A stretch of DNA of 64,000 nt, taken from positions 193,433,655 to 193,497,654 of the forward strand of contig OZ024743.1 in NCBI GenBank assembly GCA_964016885.1. Reading direction: 5' to 3'. Shown piece after piece: positions 61,401-64,000 of this stretch; the stretch's first letter is position 1; each line of letters begins with the position of its first letter. The position numbers were made by a program, and so were the translations under genes. Under the pieces are notes generated by a model. The model was not told where the DNA came from and made no database searches. It worked only from the letters and a program-made list of their open reading frames with translations. The stretch is from Eledone cirrhosa (lineage: Eukaryota; Mollusca; Cephalopoda; Octopoda; Eledonidae).

Positions 61401-64000
61401 TAACCATGTTAAGTTACTATCTTAGTAATGAAATAATTGTTTCTACATTTGGCACAAGGCCAGTGCATTACTGGTACTTTATTTTATCGACCCCGTAAGG
61501 ATGAAAGGCAAAGTTAACCTCGGTGAGATTTGAACTCAGATCATAAAGGGACGCAACTCTATGTTTCAAAGCATGGCGTCCGACCCTCTACCGATACTGC
61601 CAATCCACCTAATGAAATAATCATCATCGTTTAGTATCTGTTTTCCCAGGGCTGGATGTATTGTCACAGACCAGTCAGTATTTAGGAAGAGCTTCTATCC
61701 TCAAGGAGGGATGGAATTCAAACATATGATCCACACTTTACCAAGTGCATTTTATCATGGCACCAGCACTAAGGAAGGTGTCAAGTCTTTGACACAGCTG
61801 AAGAGTCTTCTTAACCCTTTGTATAAGTTTTTTTATGGCTGGATGCCCTTCTTATCGTATAAATCACCAACACTAGGGAGGTTATCATGCCATTGACACA
61901 ACTGAAAAGTACCTCATGACTCTTTATTTGGAAAGTTTTCTATGGCTGGATGCCCTTCATATCACCAACTACTTTACAGAGTGCACTAGGTGCATTTATC
62001 ATGTAGATCAGCAATCATGTAAGTAAATCTCTCAAAATTCTTTACTAATTAATTGAAATAGCATAGAAAATGGACGTTAAACAATGATGATGATGATGAT
62101 AGTGTATTTTGTGAGAAGTACCGTCATGAAACGTTTTACTGGGATCCCTGGACAGAAAAATGAAGCAGAATGTAAAAAATAACGGCAGGTACATATAACT
62201 TACTCATATTTCAGTTCTCCTTGATTTGAGCAGGTTTTGTTTCCATGACAACCACTACATTGGTTATTTGAAGAACATTTGTGAACTGATATATGGACAT
62301 TCTACAATTAAAGCCAGAAACAAAACAGAAATATATTAATCTACAAGTACTTTCACCATCATATTAGTGTCTGTTTTTCTATGCTGACCACTGTTAGCCA
62401 TGTCTGCCAGGATACACATGATTCTATCTCTGTTGTACTTACAGTAATTCTTTTGAAGAACTGATCTCCTGGTAATTGAGATGTCATTTTATTTTATATC
62501 AAAAATAAAAATAAAATAATGTATTAAAAGTCGGAGATCACTTGGGCATGTGGTTAGAATGTCTTAGGAAAGAATTGCTGGACAGATGTTATGGGCAAAA
62601 CCATGTAGAAGTAACACAACTACAAAATGGTTATCTCTGTATTATGGCACTGGATCTATTCCTTCAAATATTGGTTTCTGATTTAGGCACAAAACCAACA
62701 ATCTTTTGGGGAGAGAGGAAAGTTAATTAAATCGACCCCAGTGCATCACTGGTACTTTATTAAACATAGTACATGCTTTCATATACACCCCTATTAAACA
62801 TAGGACATTCTTTCATATACACCCTTATTAAACATAATACATTCTTTCATATACACCCTTATTAAATATAGTATATACTTTAATATACACCCTTATTAAA
62901 CATAGGACATTCTTTCATATACACCCTTATTAAACATAGTATATGGTTTCATAAACACCCCTATTAAACATAGTACATTCTTTCATATATACTCCTATTA
63001 AACATAGTATATGCTTTAATATACACCCCTATTAAATATAGTATATGCTTTCATAAACACCCCTATTAAACATAATAGAAGGAAAATAACTTACTCTGCG
63101 AATTCTCAACACTTCCACTTTAAACCAGTTACCATCATTAATCCTGTATGGAATGTAAAGATTAAGAACAGATGCACTTCCAGTAGAGATAGAAAGTTGA
63201 ACCTGTCCATCAATAATTTCCAAAGCTATGAAACTCTCTACAGTTTGGCTGAGAGATGGATTGACAGGGTTATAAAGTAGCAAAGCATTAGACATTTTTG
63301 TAGCAAGATGTACTGTAATGTTATTGTAGTTCTCAGCTATAGTTGGAAATTCCAGGAATGATAATTCTTCAAATCCATAAGAAGACTTGGAACAATACTG
63401 TCCCCATTTGTTGTATGGGCATTTGCAGATGAATCCATCCACATTATTAATACAGACACTTCCATTTTGGCATGGATTAGGTTGGCAATAGTTGATTCCT
63501 GTTTCACAAAATGTTCCTAAGAAGCCTTTTTGGCAGATACACTTAAAAGAACCTTCTGTATTTTCACAAGTTCCATGTTGACAAGGATTTTGTTCACATT
63601 CATTGATATCTTGCGTACAACTTGGACCGGTCCAGCCTGATAAACACTGACAATATGACTTCTCATTGGATCTGATAACACATGTTCCACCATTATGACA
63701 AAAAACTTCTCCACATTGGGTTTCTTGGATTTCACAAAAAGTACCAGTATAACCGACAGAACATTTGCAGATAAAGTCAGTTATATTAGGTCCACTCATA
63801 ATTTGTTTATTGGTTGCTATAATATTCCAATTACTAGTGATAACTAACTGATTAATACATGACCCTTCATTGTAGCAGGGTTTGACAGCACATAAAGAGT
63901 GACCCAAACTTATATCAGTATATAACCCCTTTTGCAATTTCTTTCTTTTAGCTGTAACTGTTTCTTGCAGCAACTGTTTTGAGATGGGTCTTCCATATTT
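50459..64000 (-). CDS. FAT4: Fat4/Fat-type atypical cadherin, 7 exons, 5'-partial
   Basis: Minus-strand exons 64000-63095, 62301-62204, 60660-60356, 59530-59319, 59031-58911, 53874-53731 and 52149-50459 join in frame to about 1158 residues. Order: four EGF-like repeats (the third with DINECEQNPC, a calcium-binding type); laminin-G 1; another EGF (CKTNPCQNGGICLDKW); laminin-G 2; a short Cys-rich segment; one hydrophobic helix (about 51945-51865) followed by WRRHRRH; and a cytoplasmic tail of about 440 residues. Tail blocks HYDLENASSIAPSDIDIV, FSVEEVNRLN, SFTCSEFEYD and WGPNFEKLVGVFKDIASLPD match the Fat4/Drosophila Fat tail rather than FAT1-3. The end EEYV is a candidate PDZ ligand. Family role: Dachsous receptor in planar polarity and Hippo signalling. 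The cadherin repeats would lie beyond base 64000. Confidence 0.93.
52305..52352 (+). repeat. LINE-1-type tail end
   Basis: TAGCGTGGAAGATGGACGTT then AAACGAAGATGATGATGATG. Only the last 45 bases of the tail remain. Confidence 0.7.
52450..52640 (-). mobile_element. SINE-A, old long subtype
   Basis: GTTTCCGATTTACGCACAAG, AAAGTCAATTAAATAGACCC, GAGATTTGAACTCAGAACAA. Confidence 0.75.
52765..53045 (+). mobile_element. LINE-3 C-terminal fragment with (AAT)n tail
   Basis: The plus strand gives, in mixed frames, the VAEAWNKLPASVV pattern typical of CR1/L2/jockey-type C-termini. It is followed by GATGAGTTGTAGTGCACCTG and ACACAATAATAATAATTATT. Confidence 0.75.
53046..53240 (-). repeat. Divergent LINE-1-like tail
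   Basis: GTTTAACATCTGCTTTCCCT, GCTAGCAAGGGTTGGATGAG, CTGACCCCACAGATGGGCTT. Confidence 0.6.
53500..53705. repeat. Imperfect inverted repeat next to FAT4 x6
   Basis: AAAATGAGAAAACTCATGGC and AGACATAAAATCGGCAAAAA pair imperfectly with ATGAGTTTTCTCATTTTTAT and their inner complement. The right arm ends about 26 bases before the x6 boundary. Confidence 0.75.
53731..53874 (-). CDS. FAT4: FAT4 exon x6 (laminin-G2)
   Basis: The acceptor (minus strand attgcag) precedes 53874 and donor gtaaaa follows 53731. It encodes DSVTVEGENEKTQVFISNPL and VDVEVMFLANTKHTLSIHKE. The preceding intron (53875-58910) has grown to 5 kb through LINE-1 copies. Confidence 0.9.
54264..55676 (+). mobile_element. LINE-1 copy, plus strand, distinct subfamily
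   Basis: It opens inside the RT ([20 protein letters not shown]) and stays in one open frame to a stop at 55372. It has [46 protein letters not shown] and a 3'UTR ending (GATGAT)n at 55654-55676. It differs from the minus-strand copies at many residues (LTQLHLLKS versus LTHLHLSKT). The 3'UTR matches SINE-B. It sits in FAT4 intron 5 in antisense orientation. Confidence 0.92.
54443..55372 (+). CDS. LINE-1 RT C-terminal ORF
   Basis: 309 codons from the first ATG, but the same frame is open upstream to 54264, so the ATG is not a natural start. It contains the RT end, the C4HC3 zinc motif and the thumb/C-terminal region. Probably not expressed as a protein in this truncated state. Confidence 0.85.
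   Translation: MVELENKFQTWKQGLERKGLKVNMTKTKVLISRRENRTQIPSGKWPCSVCRKGVGRNSILCPKCKQWVHKRCSGISGSLIKNVGFTCSSCAETASKQPQETSTTNLWEGPVETVDSFCYLGDRISNGGGCSESTITRVRTGWKKFRELLPLLAAKGFSLRMKGRLYDACIRTAMLHGSETWALKVEDLRRLERNEACMLRWMCNSNIRERQSINELRERLSIRGIKCCVQERRLRWYGHVMRMKDDSCIKRCRALEVDGNRGVGRPKMTWDEVIKADLTQLHLLKSMTHDRDFWRHAVIQGTRPPMGTC
55677..55956. repeat. Near-perfect inverted repeat (134-bp arms)
   Basis: AGACATTCAACGTAATCAAA at the left and its complement TTTGATTACGTTGAATGTCT at the right. Two mismatches noted by eye, loop about 12 bases. It begins at the end of the LINE-1 (GAT)n tail. Confidence 0.93.
55985..56400. other. FAT4 intron 5, no element seen
   Basis: Pyrimidine-rich text with two ACCCTTAACACACACACAC-like phrases (56060 and 56215) suggesting an old local duplication. 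Confidence 0.4.
56408..56753 (-). mobile_element. SINE-B copy
   Basis: (ATC)n, TTTTACGTCCACTTTTCCCT, TGGATGCCCTTCCTAACACC, then the reversed head TTGCAAGGCCAATGCTCTAA and CACTAAGCCATGTGCCTCCA. Confidence 0.88.
56754..57300. repeat. GT/TATG-rich low-complexity tract
   Basis: Interrupted GTGTATGTATAT units. The cysteine-tyrosine frames across it are artefacts. Confidence 0.85.
57316..58463 (-). mobile_element. LINE-1 copy, 5'-truncated inside the zinc motif
   Basis: The 3' ATC tail is at 57316-57325, with one 112-bp unit and coding 58441-57719. It starts [20 protein letters not shown] and runs without a stop to RYSVIEKTRLT. The 5' end abuts a TA microsatellite at 58464. Confidence 0.92.
58911..59031 (-). 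CDS. FAT4: FAT4 exon x5 (laminin-G2)
   Basis: The acceptor (minus strand tttacag) precedes 59031 and donor gtacaa follows 58911. It encodes VNNSQPLFVAGQNHNGFVSS and NVSIHSWYTITVHMEG. The H.WYT pattern is standard for laminin-G. Confidence 0.9.
59319..59530 (-). CDS. FAT4: FAT4 exon x4 (laminin-G2 start)
   Basis: The acceptor (minus strand tttttcag) precedes 59530 and the donor gtaaatac follows 59319. It encodes WKAFSFGPGARVEFSRRETY and SGLLWYADNKKKFILLM, typical laminin-G strands. Confidence 0.9.
59706..59808 (-). mobile_element. SINE-A fragment with target duplication in repeat R3
   Basis: CAAATATAAT flanks both sides (59706-59715, 59799-59808). The insert (59716-59798) is the 3' half of SINE-A reversed. 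The host repeat at 20580 shows the same site with a single CAAATATAAT. Confidence 0.9.
59985..60330 (+). mobile_element. LINE-2 fragment with (GGA/GAA)n tail
   Basis: GGACAGATTTTACAGGCAAA, CAGTTGGAGGCAGTTGCTTC, GAGTGTTTGAGGACTCTGCC, then about 110 bases of purine triplets ending about 25 bases from the FAT4 x3 donor. Confidence 0.8.
60356..60660 (-). CDS. FAT4: FAT4 exon x3 (laminin-G1 end, EGF5)
   Basis: The acceptor (minus strand ttccag) precedes 60660 and donor gtaagt follows 60356. It encodes NLQLHGGNLYIGGIPAQYVI, FIGCMRSFIVNGVDMIQL and the EGF CQNGGICLDKWTTFKCKC. A (GAA)n repeat starts about 25 bases past the donor. Confidence 0.92.
60779..60945 (-). repeat. LINE-1-type tail
   Basis: TCATCATCATCATCATCATT, CATCCATTTTCCATGCTAGC, CTGCTGGATGCCCTCTTAAT. 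Confidence 0.7.
61171..61383 (+). mobile_element. TTAA-flanked MITE, copy 4
   Basis: TTAACCCTTTAGCATTTACA at the left, AGTGATAAAGGATTAA at the right. It sits in a FAT4 intron. Confidence 0.87.
61433..61610 (-). mobile_element. SINE-A copy
   Basis: TTGTTTCTACATTTGGCACA, GACCCCGTAAGGATGAAAGG, TACCGATACTGCCAATCCAC. Followed by CTAATGAAATAATCATC and preceded by TAGTAATGAAATAA, giving a candidate direct repeat (TAATGAAATAA). Confidence 0.88.
61622..62100 (-). repeat. Divergent LINE-1-like tail array
   Basis: ATCATCGTTTAGTATCTGTT at the left and TGGACGTTAAACAATGATGA at the right (a plus-oriented tail end), with TATGGCTGGATGCCCTTCTT units between. Two tail fragments face each other. Confidence 0.6.
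62204..62301 (-). CDS. FAT4: FAT4 exon x2
   Basis: The acceptor (minus strand ttgtag) precedes 62301 and donor gtaagt follows 62204. It encodes NVHISVHKCSSNNQCSGCHG and NKTCSNQGELKYE, inside laminin-G1. The Cys-rich loop is unusual for a laminin-G module. Confidence 0.88.
62527..62625 (+). mobile_element. LINE-2 fragment
   Basis: TAGAATGTCTTAGGAAAGAA, GCTGGACAGATGTTATGGGC. Matches 60045-60100 only. Confidence 0.6.
62669..62760 (-). mobile_element. SINE-A 3' fragment, old subtype
   Basis: TTTCTGATTTAGGCACAAAA and AAGTTAATTAAATCGACCCC. Confidence 0.72.
62762..63071. repeat. 34-bp minisatellite, about 9 units, next to FAT4 donor
   Basis: ACATAGTACATGCTTTCATA plus TACACCCCTATTAA, with variants. 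It ends about 25 bases from the x1 donor (63094). Confidence 0.92.
63095..64000 (-). CDS. FAT4: FAT4 exon x1 (partial; EGF1-4 and laminin-G1 start)
   Basis: The frame stays open to the window edge. Donor gtaagt reads leftwards from 63094. Four EGF modules are visible (CSVGYTGTFCE, CQCLSGWTGPSC, DINECEQNPCQHGTC, CQPNPCQNGSVCINN). They are followed by the laminin-G strand FEELSFLEFPTIAENYNNIT to NDGNWFKVEVLRIRR. Confidence 0.92.

Overview
This window is animal genomic DNA, most likely from a cephalopod mollusc (octopus-like). The genes are split into short exons separated by long AT-rich introns. The introns are packed with tRNA-derived SINEs, truncated LINEs and microsatellites of a kind I associate with octopus genomes. 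The species is an inference; the two genes below are read directly from spliced reading frames.

Plus strand, 1-30.2 kb: the 3' seventeen exons of an ARMC3 orthologue (armadillo-repeat protein with a C-terminal EDR1/peptidase-like domain). Every junction keeps frame and nearly all use standard AG/GT sites. The chain encodes about 762 residues and ends at a stop followed by AATAAA. The first exon or exons lie upstream of the window.

Minus strand, 64.0-50.5 kb: the 3' seven exons of a Fat4/Fat-type giant atypical cadherin. They encode about 1158 residues: EGF repeats, two laminin-G domains, one transmembrane helix and a long cytoplasmic tail ending EEYV. The 5' part, which would hold the cadherin repeats, lies beyond base 64000. 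The two genes converge tail to tail.

Between them (30.2-50.4 kb) there is no firm gene. The region holds LINE copies, SINEs, foldback elements, AT-microsatellites and a few weak exon-like segments.

Repeats. LINE-1 (my label) is an RTE-like reverse transcriptase with an inserted PHD-like C4HC3 zinc motif; it has five clear and two decayed copies and a (GAT)n tail. LINE-2 has a purine (GGA/GAA)n tail and LINE-3 an (AAT)n tail. There are at least five tRNA-like SINE families, two of which share 3' ends with LINE-1 and LINE-3. There is also a TTAA-flanked MITE, a TA-flanked MITE, and many long, nearly perfect inverted repeats.

The most unusual observation is an antisense, decayed copy of ARMC3 exon e6 with its flanking intron. 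It sits 18.6 kb downstream in a later intron of the same gene. The pre-mRNA therefore contains two complementary stretches of about 230 nt, one of them covering coding sequence. In an animal lineage famous for A-to-I editing this is a specific, testable structure.
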